Of a stretch of DNA of 5,580 bases, positions 5,153 to 5,580 are shown piece after piece. Both the position numbers and the translations under genes were made by a program. This DNA is from Ruminococcus flavefaciens (lineage in GTDB: Bacteria; Bacillota; Clostridia; Oscillospirales; Ruminococcaceae). The notes beneath the pieces are model-generated. The model saw only the letters and a list, made by a program, of their open reading frames with translations. It did no database searches and had not been told where the DNA came from. How positions within the stretch are numbered: the first letter of the stretch is position 1; each line of letters starts with the position of its first letter. The DNA is taken from positions 1 to 5,580 of the forward strand of contig CADBQF010000276.1 in the NCBI GenBank assembly GCA_902796705.1, written 5' to 3'.

Positions 5153-5167
5153 CTGATACTGTATCAG
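5153..5167. promoter_or_regulatory. 15-bp perfect palindrome at the start of the ABC ATPase transcript (operator or 5' mRNA hairpin)
   Basis: CTGATAC (5153-5159), a single T, then GTATCAG (5161-5167) form a perfect 7-1-7 inverted repeat at about +4 to +18 from the predicted start. A repressor dimer bound here would block the promoter. As RNA it could form a 6-bp stem with a 3-base loop that protects the 5' end. It does not fit the catabolite-repression cre consensus, and I found no second palindromic copy in the window. Confidence 0.55.
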
Positions 5168-5210
5168 AATAGATATCGGCAGAAAAATTTGAACTGGAGG
5201 ACTGGATTAA

Positions 5211-5580
5211 ATGGCAGGCTTAACACTTAAAGGCATTTATAAAAAATATCCGGGCGGCGTTGTAGCTGTTTCAGATGTTAATATTGAGATAAGAGACAAG
5301 GAGTTTATCGTACTGGTTGGACCGTCTGGCTGCGGAAAGTCAACAACTCTCCGTATGATCGCCGGACTTGAGGAGATCTCTGAGGGAGAACTCTACATCG
5401 GTGACCGTCTTGTTAATGATATCGCTCCCAAGGACAGAGACATCGCAATGGTTTTCCAGAACTATGCTCTTTATCCGCATATGACAGTTTTCGATAACAT
5501 GGCTTTCGGACTCAAGCTCCGTAAAGTTCCTAAGGACGAGATCGAGAGAAAGGTTACTGAGGCTGCTAAGATCCTCGACC
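5211..5580 (+). CDS. ugpC: ABC transporter ATP-binding protein, MalK/MsmX/UgpC type (N-terminal part; runs off window)
   Basis: The 123 visible residues are the start of a CUT1 sugar-transporter ATPase. There is an A-loop tyrosine in 'YKKYPGG' (Y13), Walker A 'GPSGCGKST' (37-45), '[17 protein letters not shown]' (49-65), and '[28 protein letters not shown]' in outline, with Q-loop Q83. The signature motif, Walker B and the regulatory TOBE domain lie beyond the window. Members hydrolyse ATP at the inner face of the membrane to drive uptake of maltose-type, glycerol-phosphate or oligosaccharide substrates. A lone ATPase gene with its own promoter suggests an MsmX-like shared ATPase serving several transporters, possibly including the one that uses the binding protein at 1-1239; this is inference. 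Start ATG 5211 follows GGAGG at 5196-5200 with a rather long 10-base spacer. Confidence 0.93.
   Translation, partial: MAGLTLKGIYKKYPGGVVAVSDVNIEIRDKEFIVLVGPSGCGKSTTLRMIAGLEEISEGELYIGDRLVNDIAPKDRDIAMVFQNYALYPHMTVFDNMAFGLKLRKVPKDEIERKVTEAAKILD

Noticed and set aside
1..5580. Mobile elements, CRISPR repeats, tRNA/rRNA genes, toxin-antitoxin or defence genes
   Set aside because: No direct-repeat arrays, transposase or integrase motifs, tRNA-like cloverleaf or rRNA sequence, or defence-type protein motifs were seen on either strand.

Overview
The window looks like chromosomal DNA from an anaerobic, mid-GC gut or rumen Firmicute, most likely a Ruminococcus-type member of the Oscillospiraceae/Ruminococcaceae. 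This rests on the gene set (a MalE-type sugar-binding protein, a YtaF-like membrane protein, NrdR, DUF4830 and DUF4870 proteins, a shared-type sugar ABC ATPase), on strong AGGAGG ribosome binding sites, and on sigma-A promoters with extended -10 boxes. No sequence search was run, so the taxon is an inference.

Layout, left to right. (1) Positions 1-1239 hold the C-terminal part of an extracellular solute-binding protein, closed by a strong rho-independent terminator (1253-1302). (2) On the minus strand, 1337-1951, lies a YtaF/MntP-family membrane protein. (3) A 200-bp divergent control region (1952-2154) is dense in signals. It has a consensus promoter for the rightward operon, a minus-strand terminator hairpin that overlaps that promoter's -35 box, a candidate ytaF promoter, and an inverted repeat that includes the ytaF Shine-Dalgarno. 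(4) A rightward operon follows: a TIM-barrel sugar phosphate isomerase/epimerase-like gene (TTG start), nrdR (ATGA overlap) and a DUF4870-type small membrane protein. (5) A minus-strand DUF4830 gene (3822-4250) overlaps the operon's last gene tail to tail by 4 bp. (6) 59 bp away, divergently, is an RsuA-type pseudouridine synthase (4310-5089). (7) After a 121-bp intergenic region with a good promoter and a perfect 15-bp palindrome, an MsmX/UgpC-type sugar ABC ATPase starts at 5211 and runs off the window.

The genes are mostly conserved housekeeping and nutrient-uptake functions: sugar capture and ATP supply at the two ends, repression of ribonucleotide reductase genes (nrdR) and rRNA modification in between. 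I see no mobile element, CRISPR array, tRNA or rRNA, toxin-antitoxin pair, or defence or biosynthetic system, and no convincing previously undescribed system. The most interesting material is regulatory: the 1952-2154 divergent region and the palindrome at the start of the ABC ATPase transcript.
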